The position numbers were made by a program, and so were the translations under genes. 64,000 nt of DNA from Neostapfia colusana (Eukaryota > Streptophyta > Magnoliopsida > Poales > Poaceae), in assembly GCA_030760725.1 (NCBI GenBank), contig JASWHV010000005.1:87798622-87862621 (forward strand), read 5' to 3'. Of this stretch, positions 1 through 10,106 are shown one piece after another (the stretch's first letter is position 1; the number at the start of each line of letters is the position of its first letter). The notes under the pieces are model-generated. The model did not search any database and was not told where the DNA came from. It saw only the letters and a program-made list of their open reading frames with translations.

Positions 1-1370
1 GTTGCCGAAAGCCTCATGTCAATTGATCAATCAGATAGTGAGAATTTTGGGTTTTACCAAACCCTAGTTCATAGCGACACCTCTCAATCTATGATCAAAT
101 TCATCACGCAGCAGTAGCTAGAGCTCATTCTGCTCTAGGAGAAGTTTTGCTAGATCCCTACTGTCCTTCTTGCTCAAACGGCGCTAGAAACCACCAAAGA
201 CTGAAGGAGTTCTTCAAGTTTTTGTCGCCGCCATCGTTTTGCGGGCTCGGGTCGCCGGTGAGGCCCCTCTCCGGTGGTTTTCATGGAGAGCGGGATATAG
301 GTCGACGTTGTCCAGGTGACACTGGTGCTTTTAGAGCAAACCCTAGCCCGGAGGACCCACTGCCGAGTGAGAACGAGGTCGCCGAAGTGAGGTTCGACAT
401 GGTCGCCGGTGCGAGCACCATTCCGGTCGTTGTCATCCGCTCCCGACCCCACCATCGTGTTTAGCACGGTGTAGAACTCACAGGCGGCAAGTTTGGGGAA
501 GTTCAGACCACGGGAAGCCCGTCCCGGCGAGCCTCGCCGGCGTGCGCCGCCGCAGGGGCCGCGGGCAGCGCGAGGAAGAAGGATGACCGGATCCCACCGG
601 TCAGCCTATATACCGCGCGGAGATTGGCCTGTGGCACCGGATCCAGTGCGGCTGCGATGGAAATAACCCTGTGGCCTCGGTGTTGCCGTCATCTGAGTGG
701 ATAGCACCATGGGTGGGGCCCACAGCCAGGATTTAAACATTTCCAGATTTTCCTAATTCAGTTCAAACTTTGGAGACCCATAACTTTGTGTAGAAAACTC
801 CAAAATTGGTGAGACCAATTTTGTTGGAATCCTCATAAGGAGTATATCACAGACGAACAAATTGCTTGCTATGAAAAATGCCCAGGAATTTCTGTAGAAT
901 TGTTTTTAATAAATCTTTTAGAGATTTATTACAGGAGCAATTCTTTATGAAACATTCCCAAATTTGGGAAGCAAATCATTTTCATAGAAACTGATATCCA
1001 GTAAAAATTTGAACTTCATTGGAGTTCATTTGCTAGGCTAAATTGCCTTCCAAAGTTCAGCCTTTATTTGAAAATTTCAAAATTAAACAGAAACTTTTCA
1101 GAACTCCTGTCCAATTTCAAAAATTCATATCTCTCTGTTGGTAGCTCCAAAATAGGTGAAACAAATTTTGTTAGAACCATGGAGACTTATCCTAATCAGA
1201 TGTTACACTTTTATCTATGTTAAAACTCCTGATTTGGGCTCAAAATTCAGAGAAGCCTTGTACTTGTAGGAATTTTGGAGACTACATTGTGCAATGACAT
1301 TTCTCCAAATTTTGCTCAGATCATCCTTAGAGGGTCTAGTCTTCACTGTAAAAATCCCAAATCCAATTAA
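1..1370 (+). mobile_element. LTR fragment, plus orientation, left end outside window
   Basis: This stretch carries landmarks of the long-LTR family in sense orientation: a GC-rich core (about 200-650), a GTGGGGCCCAC palindrome at 713-723, then an AT-rich tail with lines such as 'ttcaaactttggagacccat' followed by 'ctccaaaattggtgag'. The same series occurs in plus-strand solo LTR S and, reverse complemented, in the minus-strand LTRs. Neither LTR terminus is visible. The right boundary is a diffuse switch to the opposite orientation between about 1330 and 1385. Short open frames here do not match any domain I recognise, so I call no gene. Confidence 0.6.
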
Positions 1371-1379
1371 GGATCTTAA

Positions 1380-1809
1380 ATAGAAGTAGCTATGAGGAAT
1401 TCAAATTCAAAGGCCATTTGGCAAATTGACAAGTTTTACCTCAGTTTCAAATTCGAATTCAAATTTCAAGGAAATTCATAAGCCCCTTTGATATTTACAT
1501 CAAAGCAACTCCAAACTTTCTCAAAATTCGCATTCTCACTAATTCAAACCTAAAGAATTTGAATATGACCTCTGATCTTTTAGTTGGCCACTACAAATAC
1601 AAATTTTTAAACAACAGTTTGGATTTTTTTTGGATATGGCCTCCTTTTCCTTGAAGTGAACCCTTTATTTCAAACTGAATTGAAAGTCCTCTTGCACATG
1701 ACAACAATTACATGCTTAAACAAAAGTTTTTGCAAGTCCCATTTCTTGGATTCAACTCAACTTTATTCACCACTAAAGTTTTCCATTTACAAGTTATGGG
1801 ACTTTTACA
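1380..1809 (-). mobile_element. Element A 3' LTR, terminal piece
   Basis: The segment ends in 'gggacttttaca', which in element sense is the LTR start TGTAAAAGTCCC, and abuts a polypurine tract. Its body around 1380-1500 aligns by eye with the reverse complement of solo LTR S near 11110-11270. Only about 430 bp of the expected 4 kb remain in this orientation. The sequence to the left has opposite polarity, so the rest of this LTR was lost, replaced or rearranged. Confidence 0.65.
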
Positions 1810-1842
1810 CCCCCCCCTAAAAAGAATCTCGTCCCGAGATTC
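1810..1842 (-). promoter_or_regulatory. Element A polypurine tract and adjacent hairpin
   Basis: On the minus strand this is a G-run preceded by A/T, the plus-strand primer site next to the 3' LTR. Directly inside it lies a perfect 8-bp inverted repeat, gaatctcg (1824-1831) and cgagattc (1835-1842), with a 3-nt loop. The same arrangement occurs in elements B, C, D and E. Confidence 0.8.
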
Positions 1843-1870
1843 ATGATTAAGAACAATGTGGGGAGGATGA

Positions 1871-4800
1871 CTAGTGTACATAAGCCTCTAACAACTCCGG
1901 ATGATTGCGTTGTAAATACTCCTTGCTTTCCCACGTAGCTTCATCGGACGTGTGATTTTCTCATAGCACCTTGAAAAATTGCAGCGTCCGGTTTCTGGTC
2001 TCGCGAGTCTTTTCATCAATTATCCTGGTTGGACGCTCAGCATAAGTAAGGTCGGGCTTCAAATTTTCCATGCCTTCCGTGAGAATCTCTGTTGGAACTT
2101 TCAAACACTTCCGCAGCTGAGATATGTGGAAGATGTTATGAATTCCAGCTAAGGCTGCCGGTAGCTCCAAACGGTATGCCACGGGTCCACATCTTTCAGT
2201 GATGACGAAGGGACCGATAAAACGCGGAGCTAATTTTCCTTTCACACAGAATCGGTGAATTCCCTTCATAGGAGATACGCGGGGGTATACGTGGTTTCCC
2301 ACTTGAAAGATCAGAGGACGACGTCTCTTATCCGCATAGCTCTTTTGTCTGGACTGAGCGGCTTTAAGATTTGCTTGAATAAGCCTTACCCGCTCTTCTG
2401 CTTCATTTATGAGATCAATCTCGTAAATAACCCTCTCGCCGGATTCACACAAGTTCAAGGGTGTGCGACACTTCCGGCTGTAGAGAGCTTCATAAGGTGC
2501 CATTTTTATGCTCGTTTGATAACCGTTGTTATACGAGAACTCCGCCAACGTTAAGTGATCATCCCAGCTCTTACCATGGTGGATGGTACACGCCCTTAGC
2601 ATATCTTCCAGTATTTGATTCACCCTCTCAGTTTGCCTGTCAGTTTGAGGGTGATACGCGGAGCTTCGAATCAATTTGGTTCCCAAGGATGCGTGTAGCT
2701 GCTCCCAGAAATGGGCTACAAACAGCGATCCTCTGTCGGGGACAATGGTACGGGGAACTCCATGCAAGCACACGATTCGTGCTATGTACAACTCCGCATA
2801 CTTCTTGGCGTTGTATTTGGTACGCACCGGGATGAAGCGTGTTGATTTGGTTAACCGATCAACAATTACAAAATCGAATCGTGCTTATTAGCCGTGAGAG
2901 GTAGTCCAACAATGAAGTCCATACTAATATCCTCCAACTTCCATGCCGGAACACTTAGCGGTTGTAAGGTTCCCGCTTTCTTCATGTGGTCGGCTTTAAC
3001 TCGCCGACACGTATCACATTCTGATACGTATTTAGCAATCTCTCGCTTCATCCGGGTCCATCAAAATTTAGTCTTCAATTCCTGGTACATCTTGTTGCTG
3101 CCCGGATGAATAGAAAATTTGGATAGGTGAGCCTCATCCAAAATTTTCTTCTGCAGCCTCATATCACGGGGTACGACTATCTGGTCCTTGAACCATAAGG
3201 TACTTTCATCATCTAATCAGAAACATTTTACTTCCCCGTTCTTCAACCTTCTTCTGATATGAGACATGCCCTTGTCTTGCTTTTGAGCTTCCATAATCTC
3301 CTCTTTTAATGTGGGTATGAGAGCCAGATTATGTAGAGCTCCATATGGAACCAAGTAGAGACTCGGTTCTTCCTCTTCTATCGGCGTAATGGTCAGATTA
3401 TGAACGTGGGACTTCCGGCTGAGTGCATCGGCAACCACATTTGCCTTGCCCGGATGATAATGAATTTCAATCTCATAGTCCTTGATCAGCTCCAACCATC
3501 GCTGTTGTCGCATATTCAACTCTTTTTGAGTGAATATGTACTTCAAACTTTTGTGGTCGGTGTAGAGATGAACCAGATTTCCCAATAGGTAATGTCTCCA
3601 CATCTTCAAAGCTAACACCACGGCAGCAAGCTCGAGATCATGAGTTGGATAATGTTGTTCATGATTCTGTAATTGCCGTGATCCATATGCGACCATGCAT
3701 CCTCCTTGCATGAGTACACAACCAAGTCCAATGCCGGATGCATCACAATAAACATCAAAGGGCTTGGTTGTATCCGGTTGAGCTAAAACCGGGGCTGTTG
3801 TGAGGTGGTTCACCAACGCTTGAAAAGCTTCCTCACATGGCTTGCTCCAATCATATTTGATGCCCTTTTTCAGTAGATCCGTCATAGGTTTGGAGATTTT
3901 TGAGAAGCCCGGGATGAACCTCCGATAATATCCCACCAAACCCAAGAAGCTACGCACTTCATTGACTGATGTTGGAGACTTCCATTTCAGAACTTGTTCA
4001 ATCTTGCTTGGATCAACAGTGATGCCTTCCGCTGAAATAATATGTCCAAGAAATGGCACTTGGTTGATCCAGAATTCACATTTACTAAACTTTGCATAGA
4101 GTTTGCGATCTCTCAGTCGTTGGAGTACAATATGCAAATGTTTAGCGTGCTCCTCTTCTGATTTGGAATACACCAAGATGTCGTCCATGAATACCACGAA
4201 GAACTGATCCAGCTCCGGCATGAACACCGAGTTCATAAGATACATAAAGTGAGCCGGGGCATTGGCCAACCCAAATGACACGACAAGATACTCATAGAGT
4301 CCATATCTTGTCGAGAATGCTGTTTTTGGGATATCCTCCGCTCGAATCTTGATTTGATGATATCCCGACCTTAAGTCCATCTTGGAGAAGACTTTAGCAC
4401 CCACTAGCTGATCGAAAAGAATATCAATTCTTGGTAGTCGATACTTGTTCTTTATCGTCACAGCATTTAACGGACAGTAAACGACGCATAGCCTCAGCGT
4501 CTCATCCTTCTTCTTCACAAATAAAGCCGAGCAACCCCATGGTGATGAACTTGTACGAATAAACCCCTTGTCCATCAGATCTTTGAGTTGCTCCTTCAAT
4601 TCTGCTAATTCATTTGGAGCCATTTTGTATGGTCTCCGAGAGATCGGCGTGGTTCCCGGTATCAACTCTATTTTGAATTCCACCTCGCGCTCAGGTGGTA
4701 AGCCTCGAAGATCTTCGGGAAACACGTCCAAATATTCACGGACTACCGGAATGTCTTTTAACTTGCAAACCTCGGTATTACATACTTTCGGGTCTTTGGA

Positions 4801-4932
4801 AACAGCTTTGCTGATATGCAACGTATGACGCTCGTGAAGTGGAGAGTCCAAATGAACACTCCTGTTCTCGATGTCCAGAACAGCCTTATGGAAGGTCAGC
4901 CATGATATTCCCAATATGGCATCAATTCCTTG
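1871..4932 (-). pseudogene. Element A pol: protease end, RT, RNase H, integrase, chromodomain-like tail (broken)
   Basis: Read from high to low coordinates, the protein starts at the end of protease (GIDAILG, GISWL). It passes through reverse transcriptase (VVFMDDILVYS), RNase H (DVYCDASGIGLG, TDHKSLKYIF), integrase (zinc-finger CDTC, SMDFIVGLP, SDRG, TERVNQILEDML) and a chromodomain-like end. Gag and most of protease are missing because LTR H is inserted at 4932/4933. Defects are TGA stops at 3214-3216, 3061-3063 and 1961-1963 and a frameshift near 2870. Reading runs to a TAG at 1871-1873. It is Ty3/gypsy, Tekay/Del-like, and non-functional. The remainder of A is predicted beyond the right edge of the window. 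Confidence 0.9.
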
Positions 4933-5972
4933 TGTAAGGGCCTAAGTTTTTGGCACATATTCAAAGTGTTCATTACCACACACACACTTCATTTGAAGAA
5001 ACTTGATGAATACATTTGAAGAGCAAGTAAACACCATCAACATGTTCATTAGAGACTAAACTCACAAGATGCAAAAGTGGCATTTCCCACATGCATAATA
5101 TGGGGGCTGGGCATATGAAAAACTCCTACACCTTGCTAGGAATGTCCATGCCAAATTTCACCCAAATTCAAAACCTTTTTGAAGTCCTTTTGGGTATAGC
5201 TAGAAAGAGGGTGGTTTGAACTCAAAAATTCCAACTATTTCCATCCCATGAATTCAAAAGTGGGAGGCATATTCTTACTCAGCACATTTTTGTGAGCTCA
5301 CACACCAATTTTCACTCCATTTGGAGTTGATCTTGACATGAGCTAAGTTTAGCAAATTCAAACTTTATTTGAATTTCAAACTGCATATGTGCTGAAAATA
5401 TATTCAAACAAACCCCAATTTGAATTATATCCAATTCAAATGGCCAGAGGGTAGATAATTCAAATGACCAGGGTTATCTGGGTCTCTACTGTTTAGAACA
5501 GTGGGGACAATTTAATTTCAGAGGTTAAAACTCAGGTGGGACCCACATGTCAGCCTCAGCAGCAAAATCAACCGACTGAGGAGTCGAGCTCGGTTACTTG
5601 CGCATGAGCCAGCAGCCGCCACGGCGAGCAGCGTCAAGGCCAGCAGCTGCTTACCACCCGAGCCACCGAATCGCCTCGCTGCCCTTCTTATCCCCGAGAC
5701 CGAGCCGGCGATAGGCGCATTCAGTTGCTTCTCTGCTCCCTCGTGCAAGAAACGCCGCTCTCGCTGCCTCTCTCTCGGAATCGATCGGAAGAGCTCACGA
5801 TCACAGCCTCTCCACTCCCTCCGAGCTGCAAAACGGTACTAGAGGCTTCCCTTCTCCTTCCCCGTCATAGGAAATTAGCTGAACTCGGTTGATCTCGTCC
5901 CTACCGAAGGTTCTTTCCGGTGACCTAAGTCCGCCGCACCTCGGGCTCCCGTGGACAGCCCAAACGGGAGGG
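4933..5972 (+). mobile_element. LTR H, plus orientation, first ~1040 bp
   Basis: It begins TGTAAGGGCC, the family LTR start, immediately after the protease codons of element A. The flanking 5 bp, ccttg (4928-4932), should be its left target-site copy. The body shows plus-sense landmarks, including GTGGGACCCAC at 5536-5546 and the beginning of the GC-rich core. It is cut at about 5972 by the opposite-strand LTR G, shortly after 'cccgtggacagccca'. The remainder is not in the window. Confidence 0.75.
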
Positions 5973-8841
5973 TGTTACGTGACACGACCCCATCGGCCTT
6001 GTCGAGACAGGATCACGCTGAGTGGTGCTGCGTTGCACAGCACCGGATAACGCACGTCAAAGATACAAAGCTGAAGCAAAGTTTTATTACATAAACCAGT
6101 TTATGAACATTTTTACAACAAAATAGTCCAGTCCGCACTCACAGGCGTATACTGTGCATCGAGTTCACGTTCAGCCCGTGAATGTGTCCCCGCTAGCACG
6201 CACACACACTAACACGGAGGCGTGCACGACTCCCACTCGACGGGGTTCCCCTACTGGGGTTCCGTCTCCTCCTCGGGAGTCCCTTCCTCATAGACCCCTG
6301 CAAAAGCTACAAACACAAGCAGTGAGCATGATGGCTCAGCAAGACTGACCCGTCTCTCCTATACATGGAACTTCTACATCATGGGTACAGGGTATATGAG
6401 GTAAATAATTTGCAAAGGACTCGCCTAATTATTTGAACCTTACTTTCAATGTTTTAGCAGCAGGTTGTGGAGAACCTTACGCTAAGGCACATGAGAGAGC
6501 CGCAATCAAACAAGAAACGCATTTCTCTCATGTACTTTGCCCAAAGTTGAAAAGAACTTTAATTAGCTCTAAACTACAACAAGACATTAACAAACATGTT
6601 ATATCTTTCAAATCAGCAAACTTTTAACATGAATCTAGCCTGTTCTTTCTACGTCATGGTACAGTGAACAAGTGGTACTCACTGACCGTGAGGGACGGCG
6701 ATTATAATCGATTTACACCTGCAGGGTTACCCAAATAACGCATCACGTACGCCCATACTCGATGTTGCCTACAGCAACCATCACGGACGTTGTACGCAAC
6801 CACCTTTCACCCGTCAGGCAAATATTGAACCGGTCCTATCGTCCCGAGCAAGAGGTCTCTGCGCGCGCATCCACAGTGCCGCCAGCCGATTTACACCTCG
6901 AGCTCTCAACCTACCCTTTGAACGACAGGCAATGCCTCAATACCCAGCTACCCAAGTTACATCGGTTTCCCGGTTCCCATATAGCCGGTAGGTCTTTGGT
7001 ACTGTTCTAGCTTGTTCAACAGGCCCGTACACGGCTCGGTCCTCAATCGACACAAGCGGAGCTATAGCACCCAGGCCAAGTCCTGCTGCCTTTACTCTCC
7101 GCTCGGTCTCATTATTCTTGCCATGTGTTTCATTTGCTATCTTTACCCGAGTCGAGTGCCTCTAGTCTATCCTCGTGAGTAGTTCCAACTACTCAACTTG
7201 TACCGAATCCTACTCTACCTTAGCATTGCAGTAGCTAAACGGGGTTTTCAATCCTAATCCCAACCCATGATTTTCTTGGCTATGCAATTGGGTTTCAAAC
7301 AAGACTCTAATGCAAAAAGTGGTGCTCAAAGTAAGTTCTTCAAAACAATAAAAATTTATAAAAAGGGTTAATGCAAACTGGAGCTTGCCTTGCTGCTCTT
7401 GGTCATAGGCTAGCTGCTCTTCCAGAGTGACGAAATGTAAGACATCGGGTTCCTCCTCAACCTTAGCGACTACATGAGATAACAAGTATATGCATCAATT
7501 TAAATGCTTTTGAATTGAATTTAAACTTGTGAAGACTACAAGTCTTACTAGACAGACCCACTGACTCTGAAATTTTTACTGTGGTTTGTATACAACCTAA
7601 ACAGAGATTTCGCCAAGTTTTATTTGTAGTAAAGCTCATTTGAGCTCTGCACAAATAATTATGTACTTGAACTTAATTGGAGCTCTTTGGGTGTTCTAGG
7701 GATTTTCATGGAGCAAGCCATGACTTTCTGAAAACTAGATTTTTAGAGGGTTCTAATGGAGTTGGTCTCACTTAATTTGAAGTTTCCTAGTTACAGATAT
7801 AAGCTAAACAATTTCAGAGAAATTCTGAAAATGTTTCTGGACATTTTCTATTTTCTCGGGAACAGTTTTATTAATCACACCATTAGGTGGATCAAATTAG
7901 CTCAAATGGATCTGAAATTTTTATGGTAGATCTGGGATATTTTGTTGAACATCCTGGCAAAATTTCAGAATTTTCCTCCAAAGGGTTCTCCAGGTAAAAT
8001 TCTAACCGGTTTGAATTTGAAGAATTAATTCTGGAGAAATAAGGATTTTCATGAAGTGAAACTTGATTTCCTTGAAAGTACACAAAGATCTGAATCCAAC
8101 AAAATTTGGTTCACTCGATTTGGAGTTTCCTAGCCAAAGTTATGTGGGTTTGAAGTTTGAACTAAATCTGAAAATCAGGAAAAAAGTTTAAACCGCTGCG
8201 CGTGGGTCCGGGGCTACGTGTCAACTTCTCAGCGGTCGACACACGGGGCTACGGAATCTTTCGCGCGGAGCCGCACCTGATTCGGTGCCAAAGCAAATCC
8301 CGGTTTTAAAATATCTGCCGCTGACACGTGGGACCCGGGGCTTCATCTACCTCCGCCCACCCGCGCTCGGCCACCGCCCCCCTCGCCGGAGTGCTCGCCG
8401 GAGGGCTTCTGCCATGCGCCAAACTCCATAATTTTGGCCGCCTCTGCCTAACTCCATCCGGGGAACCCAATGCTGTGCTCAGCTCGTCATGACAATCACC
8501 GGAACATGGCCGGCGACATGCGGTGGCTTCGGAAGAACTTCGGCCGTGTCGGCCGGCCTTCCTAGCACCCCAAACGATTTTGCAAGAGGCCGTCGAGCAT
8601 CAGTAGACCCTAGGAAAGATCGACATGAGCTCCATGGAGCTCAGAAATGGCTGTACTGGGCTGTCACCGTGCGACCTAGGCCGGAAATCGGGAATCCTTC
8701 TAAAACTCGAAGAACAGTGGTTTCCTCCAATAGTTCTTCGTGGTTTCGGCTACTATGGACTCGCACGGACACCTAGAAGTGCTTCCCTTCATGAGAGGAT
8801 GAGTGGTGCGGTATGTGTCACGAATTTTTTGAATTGGTCTG
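5973..8841 (-). mobile_element. LTR G, minus orientation, interrupted by LTR F
   Basis: It starts either at tgttacg (5973) or tgacacg (5980), and the exact base is uncertain. It follows the usual minus-strand order seen in C, D and E LTRs: a 'gtggtgctgcg' block near the start, 'gagcatgatggctcagcaag' near 6326, a 'gtgagggacgg' block near 6688, an AT-rich middle, then a GC-rich core from about 8190. About 2.87 kb is present before plus-strand LTR F begins at 8842. No internal domain of G is in the window, so it may be a solo LTR or the 3' LTR of a full element. Confidence 0.75.
6489..6533 (-). other. Conserved LTR hairpin, G copy
   Basis: A perfect 10-bp stem, acatgagaga (6489-6498) with tctctcatgt (6524-6533), encloses a 25-nt loop containing caatcaaacaagaaacgc. 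The loop is nearly identical in C, E and, reverse complemented, in S. The stem differs in each but still pairs. Function is unknown. Confidence 0.75.
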
Positions 8842-9885
8842 TGTAAATGTCCCAAAAATATGAATACAAAGAAACTTATGTTTGCACAAAGTTGGTTTCA
8901 TATGTATGAAAAATGGGACTTGTTTAAACTTTTTCACATGTGATAATACACATGTGAGCTCTCTTCACACAAGTTCAAATGTTTATTTGAAAACATGGAA
9001 CAAAAAGGGATTTGAAACCAAGTAGGGAAGTACCCATATGTGTGAGAGAGCTAAATTCAGATTTTGGAGCAAATTTGTTCAACTCAAAAATTCAAATGAA
9101 AGTAACACAATGATTTTCAAACTGTTGTGTTAAAAATCTCATTTGAAGCAGCTAAATCAAAGATCAGATTTCATATTTGAATTCCTTAGGTCCAAATTAG
9201 GGGGTAGGCAAAATCTCATGAATTTTTGAAGATATTTGCTATCCACTTTTCCAAATAGACCTAAATGTGCAATGAATTCAAAGATCTATTTGAATTTGGG
9301 TGAATTGTGCCCAATTATCCAAATGCAGTCCAGTTTTCAACTCCGCATAATTGAATTTCATCATTTGCAAATTTTGGGATATTTTGGAGAGATAAGGGGG
9401 AGGTGGGACCCACTTGTCATATGTACCAAAATATCTTTGCAAAGGAAATGGGTCTCTGTTTTTCTGCTTCCGGGGGATCGACAGCAGCTGCTTGAGATAG
9501 CGCGCCGGCTGCTGGTCGACTGCTTCCACTACCGACTCTAGCACCGATTCAGACCCCCTCGGTGATCTCATCCATCTATACCGTGCTTCTCCCTCTGCTC
9601 ACGGACAGAGCACAGAGGCTCTCCCTCTTCCTCACGCAGAGCCGAGCAAACACACCGCCGCCATCACCGGTCGATCGGCAGCCAGCTCAATTGAACGCGA
9701 GCAGCAGCTAGTGAGTAGCAAAATGGCACCAGGGCCTCTCCCTCCTCCACGCGCCACCGACCGGGTTCAGCTCTCCTACCCCAGGAACAACGCGACCGCA
9801 CGAAGGCCGAACAAGAGCCGATGAGGAGGCTCCCGTGGACAGCCCAACCTGGCGCTGGTCACGGCCAAGTACCGGCGCCCTTGGA
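8842..9885 (+). mobile_element. LTR F, plus orientation, first ~1044 bp
   Basis: It starts TGTAAATGTCCCAAAAATATG, close to the reverse complement of element E's LTR end, after 5 bp gtctg (8837-8841) that should be its left target-site copy. It has GTGGGACCCAC at 9403-9413 and enters the GC-rich core ('cccgtggacagcccaac'). It is interrupted at 9885 by the minus-strand 3' LTR of element C. Its right part should lie beyond the window. Confidence 0.75.
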
Positions 9886-10106
9886 TGTGAGGAACGCCTT
9901 CTGGGATCCACACTCCAGGATACACATTGGGTGGTGCCGTGCGATGCGACACCCAACAGCATACACGAAAAGAACCATAAAGTACAAACTATTTTATTTC
10001 TCAAGATACTGTCATTTACAAAATATTGTACCACGAGGGTACACGAAGCGGAATATACATACACACTTACTCTCGGTCCTAACTATGCAAAAGAGAAGAC
10101 GTCCAG
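9886..10106 (-). mobile_element. Element C 3' LTR, piece 1
   Basis: It starts tgtgaggaacgcc and has the family block 'gggtggtgccgtgcgatgcg' near 9930. It breaks off after tccag (10102-10106), where solo LTR S is inserted. Confidence 0.85.
10102..10106. repeat. Target-site duplication of solo LTR S (tccag)
   Basis: The left copy tccag is at 10102-10106 and the right copy at 14957-14961. Joining across it restores a continuous C LTR ('gaagacg', tccag, 'cccgcgg'), matching 'gtccagcccgcgg' in element E near 36355. Confidence 0.9.

Noticed and set aside
147..464. Possible small host gene near the left edge
   Set aside because: It lies in the GC-rich core of an LTR fragment, overlaps an open frame on the other strand, and has no recognisable domain or gene structure.
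5518..5748. Alanine-rich open frame that might be a signal peptide-bearing protein
   Set aside because: It lies antisense in the GC-rich core of LTR H with no supporting features. Composition alone explains it.
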